Source of the DNA: Vitellaria paradoxa
Taxonomy: Eukaryota; Streptophyta; Magnoliopsida; Ericales; Sapotaceae
DNA length: 64,000 nucleotides
NCBI GenBank assembly: GCA_019916065.1
Contig: CM034237.1
Coordinates: forward strand, 46,954,367-47,018,366
Reading direction: 5' to 3'
This document shows, in pieces, positions 22,121 to 34,381 of this stretch. Below the pieces are notes generated by a model, which was given only the letters and a program-made list of their open reading frames with translations, searched no databases and was not told the DNA's origin. Position 1 is the first letter of the stretch. Each line of letters begins with the position of its first letter. Position numbers and translations under genes: made by a program.

Positions 22121-25100
22121 ATGGAGTCACCGCTTTTGTCTTCGATGAATCGATTCAGAGCTTCGGCGAATTCATTCCTATCTCAGTACGAACCTCTCAC
22201 TCTGCTTCTCGCTCCTCTTCTCTCCCTCTTCGTTGCTTCGATTCTCCACTCCTTTTTCCATGTGTTTCGCGACAAAGGTCTCAAAGCAGCATTTCTAGGG
22301 TTCTTCATGAGCTCCATCAAGTAATTTCTCCTCTGCAAAACGCACGCGTTTATCTTTTGATTACATTTGTTTCATTTTTATATTAGGTGTGTGAATTTGT
22401 GTATCGGAGCACAAGGTTGTCTTTAATCAGACATTGATTTGATGAATTTGATTTTTGAACAACAGGTTGGTACCTGGTGTGAGGAATTACATAGATGCCG
22501 AAAAGCAAAAGGTATTAATTTGATTTTGAATTTATTTATTATTTAAAAACTGTAATTTGATTTGGGAATCAGAGGAAGTGATTTCTTGACCATAAAAAAA
22601 TGTCAGATCATATACGCGAAAGTATTGAATCTGTATTAGAATTTAGCATTAGCAGTGTTCATTAAGATACGCTCTTTCTTTTGCCAACCAAAAAAAAAAA
22701 AAAAAAGAAAAAAGTGATTTTTTTTCTTTTGAAAAAAAACAAAGAAAAAAAAAAAAAAAAGATAAGCAGTGCCATTTACATTGGGGGTTGATGGGAATGG
22801 ATTTTAGTGCTGGTGGACCTCAGACTTGAGACCTTTTAAGTATAGGCTAGAGCAGGCTTAATTGTCTGATCTGTTCTGTCAATTCAATTAAGAGTCACCA
22901 ACGTTCTAAATTTTAGATGTGTGGCTGAACGGAAATGAGAAAACTCACTGTTGATGTGAATTAATGACTATTTCAATACTGACATCCACAATCAATTTTT
23001 TCTCTCTTTTATTTGGTTGGTCCATTAGGTGGACTTAGTAACTTAGCTAAGCTCTTGTGGAACCAACAAAAAGGGTCCTTACTTTAAGCGGCTCACTCAT
23101 AGGGTTACTCAGTTAATAACATAGCAAGTTGAATTTCATATAGGGACAAAACCAGAGATGTTAGATTTGTGTGGGTGGGTGGTTTTTTTTTTGGGGGGGG
23201 GGGGGGAGGAGGCAAACTGCTTAGTTCCCTAGCCAAAAAACAATAGCTTGCTACAATGAATTTTGGTAGGGCAACTATTGACAATTGATTGTCAATAGAA
23301 AGTTCCTACATTTAAAATTTTTCACTTCAAAATATAAGTTATCTACAGCGATTTCTCCACTGCTAGAAGGTAGTTTCGTCCCTAGTTTCATGCCCCTCAT
23401 CTAGAAAGGAGAATCCTGGGATGAGCTTTTCGAGGTGACATCAAGCCTTTTAAACCTGTTTTTGGAACTAGACGTGCTATTATCCTCTTTAGGTGAAGCA
23501 AAGAGTCATGCCTACATAAGTCCACAAATTTGTTCCTTTTGTTCTATCTTTTTGAGTTCTTGTTATGTGTACCTGCTAACCGCATGATTGTCGTTGAGAG
23601 GATCTCTCTCTCTCTCTCTTTTTTTTTTTTTTTAAAGGGGAGTCAGTGAGGGTTAATCTCGACACTCTTGGGATCCATGCAAAAGGATAGCCAAAGGGGA
23701 ATGTCTGGGCTCTAAGATTGGTTAATTTATGGGGCCCTTGCACATATTTGCTACATTTAAATAGGAAAGTATCTCCCTAGAGACTAGGGGTGGCTGGGTT
23801 GGGTCAAAATGGTTTTGGTTTAAAAATACCCAACCCATTTAAGACCTTAGCTAATGGGCCATAATTGGGCAGTTTAGATATGGGTCATTCGTAACCCTAT
23901 TACCCAACCCATTTAGTTTTGACCTTTTTTTTTTGATAAATAAAGCACAACATGTCAAGTATTTTTTTTAATTTGTTATGTATTAGAAATAAATGTAAAA
24001 TTACATTAATTTTTAATAAAAGAATATATTTGATAACCATATTCAAAACAATTTGTATAAGTGTGATTTCAGCTTGGAAAAAACTTACTGAATTTATTAG
24101 TTTTATTGAAAAAAAAAAAGAACCAAGGCTTTCTTTCAAAGTGAAAGAAAAGCAATCTGCTATATAAAATCACTTCTTCCAGCATACTGAACAAATGTAT
24201 TGTTGCATCCTTGAATAGCTGATTTTTGTCCCGAGCGTGACACACGAGTGCATCGACGCATATGTAATCACTTCTCTGTTATCATTATCTGCCATGGTAC
24301 TCTCCCAAGATTGATTAATGATTCAATTAACTCATCTTGTCTCCATTCAATATATCATAAAACTCAAGTGCTCAACCCAAATAAATCTGGAAGTCAGAGG
24401 CAAAAGCCAGCAGAGAGTGGGAGAGAGTCCACTTTGCTAATACTTGGGTTTAACAAGAAGTTATAATTGGGTGTCAAATAGATATTACATCTCAACCCAT
24501 TTAAACCCACTTATAGATAAGTATTTCATAATAAGCTCAATATAAACCCATTTACTGAGTGCCAGACCCAACCCATTTAAGTTGCGTGAATTTGGGGGGG
24601 TTGATGGTCATGGGCTGGAATTGCCACTATACTAGAGACTCATTTTGCAATAGGAAAAATCTTGGACAAACTATGCCGAAACTTGTAAAATCTCTCAAAA
24701 TATGCTGCAAAACAATGGGTGATGTTTGGAACATGCTTGCAACATATGTTGAGATTAAATCTTGGAGGTGGGCTCTTGATGTTAGGCCTTTGGGGCAATG
24801 ACTGTTTAGCTGGTACAAACGAACCTCGTAGTTGAAATTGGAATTGAAATCTAAGTGATTACTATGAGATCTTGATATACAAAGGCCACTCCTACTGCGC
24901 TTTCTAAGCAATCGGTCACCCAACATGTATCAGTATTTTTAGTTTCAAGAGGTCTTGATTCGTTATCTTTCTACATGATTCTACGTGATTTTTCCCCTCT
25001 ATGTTTGTTAGCAGACACCAAATACCATATGTACTTGTGTGCTTTAATTTGTGTCTTAGCTTGTCTTCCTCATGCGAGAGAGGGTACAAGAGCTTCATAT

Positions 25101-28100
25101 ATACTATTGGAAGATTCTTAACAGCTTAAGCTTTTGGATCAACTGGTTCCCACTGATTTCAACATGTTCTAATGTGGATAACTATTTTAGATGCTTTATC
25201 TATTTTGGTTACCTTTTCATAAGATTTTCCTCTTCTCTTCTTGGATTGAAATTTTTTTTAGTACCTAGCTTGGGAATTCAATTGCAAATGTTAATGAAAG
25301 TCTTGGTTCCTTGATTAACAGGTTCTAGATAAATTGCAATCTAGTAATAAAAGCAAAAAAGCTGGTTGGAGGACAGAATTGCCAAGGGCAGGCTTAGGAA
25401 TAGAAGTCCTAGAGAAAATGAAAGATGACAAAAGAAACGATGTGGCGTGGCAAGGAAAATGTTCTGGTACAGTGTATGTTATTGTTGGATGAAAAACTAC
25501 GTACATATTTTTTAACATAAAAACATAATCAGCACTAGTTTACTGTTATGGTTCAGCCAGTGCATTAACAATATTATGATTTTTGGTGCAGCTACATTGG
25601 AGGAACTGAGTGTGAAGGACATTTTTCTTTGATAAATGAGGCATGTTCAATGTTAGTAAGATGGCAAATTCATGAACTGTATTATATGTTCCTATAAAAA
25701 TCTTAATTTTGTCTGCAACTCGTGCATCACCCTCTTGGTTCGATCTCCCTGCCCCACACTCCCTCCAAAAAAAAAAAAAAAAAAGGAAAGAAGCCTGGGA
25801 GTGGTAAGGAGCTTGACAATTTTATTGTTTAATGCCTTTTCTCCTCATACATGTCACACTTGAGGTCTGTAGCCATGTAGAAATGGAATCATTTCAGTGT
25901 GTCTTTGAAAACACTTTTTTTTTTTAATGGAGCCTTTTTTGTTTATTTATTTTCAAGTACTTTGCGTGAGTGTGCTCACGATTTTTTTCCTTCTAACATT
26001 TGAGTAACTCGTTTGCCTTGACACATGACCTCATTTTATAATTTCCAATAAATGAAACCAATTGATGCTTATGGCTATGGTTTGCTCAATGAGTGTGAAT
26101 ATAGTGATTTTTCTTTGAAAAAAAATTTATCGGTAGTATTTTGCCTTGCTTTTCAGGCTAGCATGGATTACTTGAGTTGTCCTCAGAACTGTACATCTGT
26201 GAATAACTTTTCAGGTTTGCACATACCAATCCACTACACATGGATGTGTTCCAGGCTGTTGTCCGATATGAATCAGAAGTGGTTGCAATGACAGCTGCAC
26301 TACTTGGGAGTAAAGAAAAAAATTCTGGAGGCCAGATATGTGGAAACATGACATCTGGAGGAACTGAGAGTATATTATTAGCTGTGAAATCATCGCGGGA
26401 CTTTATGAAAGCTAAAAAAGGAATAACAAGACCAGAGATGTATTTTGGTTTTCTGGTTGCATGACTTATTTTTCGCTAATTTATTCATGACCCATTCAAT
26501 TATATAAATTCTTTTCTTTCTGAGCATAGGATAATACCTGAATCTGCTCACTCAGCATATGATAAAGCTGCACAATATTTCAATATCAAGTTGTGGCGTG
26601 TCCCTGTAAACAAGGAATTTCTAGCAGATGTCAGAGCTATTAAACGATATATAAATAAAAATACTATATTGGTATGCAGTTCTGAACCAGACTCACTGAT
26701 TTCACTCCAGTTGCTTAATCAATTTTCTCCTAAATTCCATGATAGTAGTTTTTTTTTTTTGAGTAACTCCATGACAGTAGTTAGTTCAAATGAAATTTCA
26801 AGTTTTCTCCATTGTGGATTTTTGGTTGATGTCGTCTCGAATTTCAGGCACTAATTTGAAATTGTTGAATCTTCAGATTGTTGGATCTTCACCTGGGTTC
26901 CCACATGGGATTGTCGACCCTATTGAGGTACATAACACTAATTTTTCTTAATATATATATTATGTGTTTGTATGTAAATGAAGATCTGCATTTCTTACTG
27001 GCTGTTACTTGGCAATTTTGTAGGAGCTTGGTGAACTAGCTTTTGGTTCTGGAATCTGTTTCCATGTTGACCTTTGTCTTGGAGGTTTTGTATTGCCTTT
27101 TGCTCGTAAACTTGGGTATGTGTAGCTCTGTTTTTTCCTTTGACTGATAGATTGTTGCTTTGCTATCAAAACTATTTCCCACTTCAAGGCATCGCTTATC
27201 ATTTTGTAGCTTCACTTAATTTTAATTAAAAATGTGTGCTATTGCCATATTCCCACCTCAATCTAGGCTTTATTACAACCATGGGGTATCTCTGTTCTTA
27301 TCAAAAGTAAAAAGTAAAAAAAAAAACTACATGGTATTGCTGTAAGATTATGTCTTACCAATATGGTGAAGGAGGTTATTTTTATTCTTATTTACTGAAC
27401 TACATGCCATAAGAGTTGGAATTACTTGTGTTATTAAGTTGGAGTGAAGTGGTAAACATTTTATCCGAGTTCCATTCAGGGAATCGACAGAAGAAAACAA
27501 TTAACATGTAGCATTATTTATATCCAGACGATTTTATAGGATTACCGTAGCAAATAGAAGCTTTTTGTTTTTTATTAAATTGTTGGTAATTAAGTTGAAG
27601 CTGAAGTGTGAATTGAAAAATCTTGTGCCAATAATGATAAATTTTTCTCTACGAACCAGTTTTTTATCTTTTATTTTTTATTTTTTATTTTTTATTTTTT
27701 GAAGTACTTATTGTTTTAGTGAGGGAAGCTGTATCTTCATTATCAACAATTAGGATGTGGTGTTGAATATGAGTACCAGGAAGCCTGTCCTACTGTTGTT
27801 AGTTCTGGTCAATGATATTCATCAGTGTGGTAGTATTTTTGGCCAAGATGTTCACATCTTATTGGTTGCTGCGTAATTTTACAACAATTGGATTGAAACC
27901 TCACAAATGCCTTCTTGTCTCCCACACAGATGTAACTAATGTGTTGTTTTCAAATTTGGCATTAACTGAGGGACAAGTTATCAATAAAACTGCATTTCAA
28001 TCTCCAGTGAATTGTTAGTAATACTTGTCCAGCAATTATTGGGTTTCTGAACTAAATTATGTTGCCTTTGGCTGTTAAATATTTGAACTTTTCTTTTCAG

Positions 28101-31100
28101 GTATCCTATTCCACCTTTTGATTTTTCTGTTAAAGGAGTTACCTCAATTTCAGTGGACGTGCACAAGTATGGCTTGGCTCCCAAGGGAACAAGCGTAGTT
28201 CTATACAAGAATCATGACATTCGAAAGGTAAGGGCCCATTTGGTAAAATTGTCAGTTTTCAATTTTTGTATTCAGTTTTTTATTTTTAGTTTTCATTTTC
28301 ATAGTAGAAAAAAAACAAAAACTTAATAGTTGTTAGTATAGTTAATTAATTAAATTAATTAAATTTAATTATTTTAATTATATTATTTGTTAAAAATAAT
28401 TCAATATATTTTATTTATTGAATTAAATTATTTTTAATAAAAATGTAATTAATTAATTAAATCTAATTCATTTAATTAACATGAAATATATTTTATTAAA
28501 TTGTTTTTATATATAAATTATGTTTAATATATTTTATTTTTATTGGATTGAATTATTTTTAACAAATAATATAATTAAAACTAATAAATTATATTTAATA
28601 TATTTTTATATAAAATAAAAATAAAAAATCGTCATCAAACCAGAGTTAGTTGGGGGTGGTAGCTTGTGGATAGTCGGAGGTGGGGGAGGGACGGCGACGG
28701 TAGGCGATGACCGGAGATGGGTGGGTGGCGACTTGATGGTAGTTAATGGTAGGTGATAGTAGTGACTCGTAGTGATTGTGAAAGAAAAATGAAAACTGGA
28801 GAACCTTTTCATATTTTTATAATTTTTAAAAATTTTAAAAATAGTTTTCATTTTTTTGAAAACTGAAAACTAAAAACAAATTTGCCAAACGAGTTTCCAC
28901 GTTTAGTTTTCAAAAAAATGAAAACAAAAACTGAAAACAAAATGGTTACCAAACGGATCCTAAGCTATTGGTCTGTTCTCCCCTACCTGCCCCCAACAAC
29001 CCCCTCTCGTCTTCCTTGTGGTTTCTTCTTTTCCACGTGTGGGTTTTGGGTGGATGTGTGTGTAGAGTTGGGAGGGAAGGACTTCAAATTTTGAGTGACA
29101 TGTGCACCTAGAAATGTGAGCATCTCTTTCAAGAAAGATGAGGAACCGTATCTCATATTTTGTTTATAACTACTCCCATTTATGAGATCGAAATACAAAC
29201 AAGTTTGGAGCATCTCATAATTACCCTGCCATTCAATCAGACACTTTTACTTTGGGCAATGAAATTCAAAGTAATGTTTTAGAGAACATTTACATTTCAG
29301 ATGGTTGGTACCATCCATGTTCTTGTCGTGGCTATATAATCTTCTCGTTCAAGTTGGGTTTATCAAATGACCAGAGATTCTTACTGTAGGGCTACTCTAG
29401 TGCTGTTTGTAGCTTTTTAACTACTTGAATTTCTCTATCATATGGGTACCAAGTCAAATTTAATAGAACTTGTGATTGCTATCTTGTTATTGGTCAACAC
29501 CATATGTTTTCTTCATCGGTAAATATCACGCACTGATTATGTAGTAGACTATGCTAGTTCCTGCTTCTTTACTTTTTTTTCTTATAATATTTTTCTTATT
29601 GTGGCATATTATTGGTGGGGAACTATACAATATGTCTTTTTGGCTATTGGCAAACAGCATCAATTTGTTGCTGGTAAGTTGCGTGATTTGAAACAAATAA
29701 TTTGTTATTAATCAAATTAATTATTTCCATTTCTTTGTTGGTACTTAAATTAATTCTTGTCTCCATGGATTTAAAGAACTGATTTTGCTGATGCAGAGTG
29801 TCTAGTACGACACTGTAGCATGAGTTTCATTTGCATGACCTTAAGGAAATGACATTTTGAAGCAGAGAAGAGCATACTATAGTTATGGAACTTGCATATG
29901 GATTTCTTATCATCTGTCATTAAAAACAATTAAGTTCTATTCAGTATTCAAAACGGGCCTCAGGCCTTGACGTAACTTCTTTGATTGTGTCCATGCCACA
30001 GTTACTGAGTGGTCTGGTGGGCTTTATGTGTCTCCAACCATCGCTGGAAGCAGGGCAGGGGGTTTGATTGCTGGCGCTTGGGCAGCAATGATGTCTTTAG
30101 GATTTGAAGGTGACAAAATCTTCTGAAATCATTTGCCTGACTTCACTGCTACGATTTCTGTCTTTAGTTTTCCTGGTCTTTCCAACTAACATCTTTCAGC
30201 AAGTGTGTGTGTTTTCTTAATTTTTCCACTGCATTTTACAGGCTACTTGGAGAATACAAGAAAGATTATGGAAGTATCAAAGAAAATACAGAAGGGGTAT
30301 CAATCGTGGGTAAAAATTTTCATTGGTGTTTCAAATTTTATAACTGCTGAAATCACTTTTACTTTCTTTCACAGAATAAAAGAAATCCCCGAGTTATTTA
30401 TTATTGGAAGGCCAGACATGACAATTGTGGCATTTGGATCTAAGAGTGTTGACATATTTGAAGTCAATGACATCATGTCATCTAAAGGCTGGCATTTGAA
30501 TGCATTGCAGAGACCCAACAGGCAAGCTTTTTTCTCAAATAAATATGAGACTGAGAGAACGGTAATTATAAAGTCAACTGTAGTTAGAAGTTGGGATCAG
30601 CCGACTCACTGATCTGTGGGATCCAACTGCTCAGGCCTCTCAAATTTGAACTTGATAACATTTTCCCATTTAGTGGGCCATCTATCAAACCGGCAGTTAC
30701 AAGGGTTTGCAATTTACATCCCATTAGTTGTTTTCAGAAGTCATAAGAGTTCATACATCTAACTTTTTAATGGATTAAATGTAGCTTTGTTCTGAAAGAC
30801 CCTTTTCATTGTGTATTTACCAGTGTTCATATCTGTGTGACCCTTCAACATGTACCAGTGGTTGAGGACTTCCTGAAAGATCTGAGGGATTCAGTGAAAA
30901 CTGTAAGTTGCTTTTTAGTATTAAATTAAAATCACAACAATCGTCTCTGTTGACCAATTAGAGGCCATAACATGTGGTTATATTTGCTCCACTAGCAAAT
31001 TAGTGCGTGCCGATTGCTTGTAGACTGTTTACGAGTTTGATTCCTTTTATTTTTTTTTATTTTTTATCCTTTCAGGTAAAAGAAAACCCGGGTCCAATAA

Positions 31101-31198
31101 GCGGAGGGCTTGCTCCGATGTATGGTGCTGCAGGGAAGATGCCCGATAGAGTAATTGTGAAGGAATTGTTGGTAGATATCATGGACAGTTCATGCTAG
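22121..31198 (+). CDS. DPL1: Sphingosine-1-phosphate lyase (dihydrosphingosine phosphate lyase), PLP-dependent, ER membrane
   Basis: Cleaves phosphorylated long-chain bases to an aldehyde and phosphoethanolamine, the exit step of sphingolipid catabolism. Fifteen coding exons: 22121-22320, 22466-22511, 25322-25473, 25592-25651, 26215-26439, 26530-26671, 26877-26927, 27024-27115, 28101-28227, 29658-29673 (16-nt microexon), 30002-30109, 30242-30296, 30375-30521, 30824-30902, 31076-31198; total 1623 nt, 540 residues, near the usual plant length. Near residues 25-50 is one hydrophobic anchor ([20 protein letters not shown]). The PLP domain shows [16 protein letters not shown], and [13 protein letters not shown] with the Schiff-base lysine at about residue 345; [17 protein letters not shown] follows. 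All introns are GT-AG except intron 13, which begins AG|GCAAGC (GC-AG). Intron 2 (2.8 kb) and intron 9 carry transposons. The frame is intact; a functional gene is likely. Confidence 0.95.
23786..24632. mobile_element. Non-autonomous hAT-like element in lyase intron 2
   Basis: An exact 8-bp duplication TAGAGACT flanks the segment (23778-23785 and 24633-24640), the target-site length of hAT transposons. Left end AGGGGTGGCTGGGTTGGG and right end GGAATTGCCACTATAC resemble the AGGGGTGGCAATT ends of plant hAT elements, with decay. Copies of AACCCATTTA in both orientations cluster near the two ends as subterminal repeats. No transposase frame is present. Confidence 0.65.
28232..28960. mobile_element. 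Tourist-like MITE in lyase intron 9, abutting the splice donor
   Basis: Ends GGGCCCATTTGGTAA and TTACCAAACGGATCC match at 12 of 15 positions when inverted, and TAA flanks both sides (28229-28231 and 28961-28963). Subterminal ATTCAGTTTTTT / AAACTGAAAAC words are also inverted. The left TAA is positions +2 to +4 of the intron, so the donor GTAAGG takes its final GG from the element. Confidence 0.75.
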
Positions 31199-31313
31199 TG
31201 ACATACTGTAATCTTATTTCAAGCCTGTTTATTTTCTCTCTGTTTGTCCCATAATTCTGTTAAGGTAGAGTTCACTGTCTGTATTTACCAGTTACGCCTA
31301 AAACTCTCACTTT

Positions 31314-31319
31314 AATAAA
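31314..31319 (+). terminator. Polyadenylation signal of the lyase gene
   Basis: AATAAA lies 116 bases after the stop codon, in a T-rich 3' untranslated region, followed by TGTGCTCTC and T-rich sequence. The position suits a plant 3' end. Confidence 0.55.
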
Positions 31320-32059
31320 ATGTGCTCTCATGAAAATCTTCTTTTGTTTGATCTCGGGGATGGGATTTTGGAATACTTCAACATTTATTGAAAGGAGTGT
31401 TATCAGTTTCCATTTTATGGTAATTGATATGAGCATAATCTATTGTAACTGTATAATCAGTTAATGCTCATTTGAAAGTCCAAATTTTAATAACTTCTTG
31501 TTAGTTACAATTTTTGGTGTGTTTGATAAAGCAAGTAATAATTTTTAGTAAATGTTGGGTGTGGTAAAATTTTTGGCCATTTTTGACAATTTTTAGTAAC
31601 TTTTGGTAACTTTTAATAACTTTTGATAATTTTTATTAACTTGTAGTAACTTTTGAGTTGAGCAAGTTGTCGTACTTGAACAAAAAATTAGTAATTGTCA
31701 AACACACAAATGGTAAGTTTTAATAGTTTTCCGCTAAAATTTGAGTTGTGGAACGGTGCCTTCAGAGTGACTGTCACTTGCTACGCATACGAGACAAGAA
31801 GGATCCGGGATGTTGAGGTCACTTCAGATGAAGTCGATTTTTCCACTCCAATTGTGCGGATTCAAAGGTGGAAAAATCCACTTCATTCTCAAGTGGACCT
31901 TGGGAACACCCATACATGGGGGGTGTTAATTTGGCTTAACGCCATATGCTCGAATGTATAATTGTGTTTTTGTGTTTATTTTTAAATATTTACATAATAA
32001 AACACAATGATCGATATGACTATTATGTACAAGACAGTTGCTGGGCGCAAGAGGTAGGG

Positions 32060-32130
32060 TGACAGGAGAGGGGGCGGGGTGGGGGGAGTGACAGCACAGA
32101 GAGAGAGGGCGGGGTTTTCCCGGGGGGGTG
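32060..32130 (+). other. G-rich tract with G-quadruplex potential
   Basis: Runs of five, four and six G occur within 18 bases (32069-32086), followed within 45 bases by GGGCGGGG and a seven-G run. Four or more G-tracts with short loops can be chosen on the plus strand. Strongly distinct from the AT-rich surroundings. Confidence 0.65.
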
Positions 32131-32167
32131 AGAGAATAGAGAAAGGGGTAGCTTTGTTATTTGTCTA

Positions 32168-33600
32168 AGGTAAAATAAATTTTTTATTTGAAATAAATAT
32201 AAATAAATAAGAATAATTAATTTGCTATATAAAAATTAATAATTAATTTTAAAGAATTTAAATTTGGCATATTTTTGATAGTTAGATTTATTTAATGATT
32301 AAAATTTTTTCTGTTCATTTTAATTGTCTTTTCGGTCACTTTATATAAAAATATACTCTCTTATTTTCCTTTCCACTTTAGATTTTTTATAAATATTTTT
32401 AAAATATTTTTTTATAAAAATGGATATTAGACAAAGTTAATTAAAATTTTTCGTTTTAAAAAATAATATTTAAAATTTAATTTTATTGTACTTCAATTAA
32501 AAATTAAAAATAATATTCTTTTGATTTATTTTGTTGATTTGATCGTTGTGTACGTGGCATGGAAAGAGGCGGATACTTACAAAATGACATTTTTTTTGAG
32601 GGGTGCCAGGCGGAAAACATTAATACTTTTTTTTTGGGAAAAAAAACTTGACAAATTTTAAATAAGTAGTAAAATAAATAGAAATAAATAAATAAAAATA
32701 ATTAATTTTAAATACATTCACTTTTATACTATTTGTGTTATTTATATAATAAGGAAGCAAAAGAATTTGAATTTGACATATTTTTAACTATTGAATTTAT
32801 TTTATGGTTAGAATTATTTGTTTTCTCCACACTTTAGTCATCTTTTCGATCACTTTACATGAAAATGCACTCTATTACTCTTTATATATTTTTTTATAAA
32901 TTTTTTTTAAAATGTGATTACAAAATTATTTTTATTATTTTTATTTTTTTCATTTTGTATATTTTTTATTAATTTTTTCAAAAATTTTAAATTTTAGACG
33001 TGTTAATCACATTCATGAAAAAAGTTAGAGAATTCATTAAAAGTTAAAAAATAAAAATGCTAACTTTTTTGTTCTTTTTTTTTATCTAAATAGATAATTT
33101 TTATTTAAATAGACATGAATTTTTAATTTTTTTAAGGTAAACTAAATTTTTTATTTGAAATAAATACAAATAAATAAATAAAAATAATTAGTTTACTATA
33201 TATAATAATTAATAATTAATTTTAAAAAATTTAAATTTGGCATATTTTTAACCATTGGATTTATTTAAAGGTCAAGATTATTTTTTCTCTACTTTAGTTG
33301 TTGTCTTTTCGGTCACTTTATATAAAAATATACTCTCTTATTTTCCTATCTATTTTATATTTTTTTATAATATTTTATATAAATACATATTAGACAAAGT
33401 TAACTAAGTTTTTTTGTTTTTATTTACAAAAGTTTTTGTTTTTTTTATTTTTTTCATTCTGTATATTTTTTTATTAATTTTTTAAAAAAATTTTAAATTT
33501 TAGATGTGTTAATCATATTCACAACAAAATGTTAAAAAATTTATTAGAAGTTAATATACTTAAAAACTACATCTTTTGAAAAAAATTAATAAAAAAAAGA
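32168..33600. repeat. Three diverged tandem units of about 480 bp
   Basis: Units begin near 32168, 32651 and 33136. Shared words in order: AAATAAATA(A/C)AAATAAATAA, AATTTGGCATATTTTTA, CTTTTCGGTCACTTTATATAAAA, TACTCTCTTATTTTCC. Units 2 and 3 also share a tail with ATTTTAAATTTTAGA(C/T)GTGTTAATCA. The middle copy is the most diverged. The block ends at the Helitron-like terminus. Confidence 0.65.
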
Positions 33601-33644
33601 TAAAAAAAAGATAAAAAAATCTTAAGACCAAATTAGGGGATAGA

Positions 33645-33673
33645 CAGTCCGTATTTTGCACGGGATTTGCTAG
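33645..33673 (+). mobile_element. Helitron-like 3' terminus
   Basis: TCCGTATTTTGCACGGG forms a short stem (CCGT/ACGG at 33649-33652 and 33660-33663), followed seven bases later by CTAG (33670-33673) and then T. Hairpin, short spacer, CTRR end and insertion before T are the hallmarks of plant Helitron 3' ends. The 5' TC end was not found, so the element length is unknown; it may include the repeat block upstream. Confidence 0.55.
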
Positions 33674-34349
33674 TTTTAAATATTAATGATCATATTAAAT
33701 GGGGTTAGTTATGAGTTGGAGTTTTTGAGTTGTTTAAAGTTCGGCTTAAAAAAAAAAAAATTTTGCTTGCAACCTTAACGAGCTCGATTTGTTAATCGTT
33801 AAAAATTGAGCTTATGCTTAGAAATATTTAGTTGCGAATTGATTCGATAAAACAATATGTATTTATTTATACTTTTATAATCTAATTTATTATATTTTAA
33901 ATCAAAGTGATGTCATTTTGATTAAATTTACCTATTCACAAGTTGATTTTGAAGATAATTTCTTCTTTGTCGAATTAAATTCGACTCTAATATTAATAAC
34001 TCAAACCGAACTTAAATACTTAAAATTTTGCTCGGTTTAATTCAAATCTACCCTTAATGTCAAATAATTAATTTATTTTAAATTTGTGTCAAATTGTATA
34101 ATTTCAAATTAACATTTCGTGTCACGTTTAAATTTTTTAATAAAGAGTATAATCATATCATGTACAGAAATTATACGAATTATTAACTTTTTTCCTTCAT
34201 TTTTTTTTCTATAAATTCATATTCCAAACAAAACATTAATCTTTGAACTTATAAAAAAACTCCGTTCTTATACAATTTGCAAGCTCTTTGAACTTTCAAA
34301 AAGTTTGTAGCAAAAGGTACTTTTCAAAATAGTAATGTCATTAGTTTCA

Positions 34350-34350
34350 C

Positions 34351-34380
<30 letters not shown>
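34350..34380. repeat. AAT trinucleotide microsatellite
   Basis: About ten uninterrupted AAT/ATA units. Confidence 0.8.
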
Positions 34381-34381
<1 letters not shown>

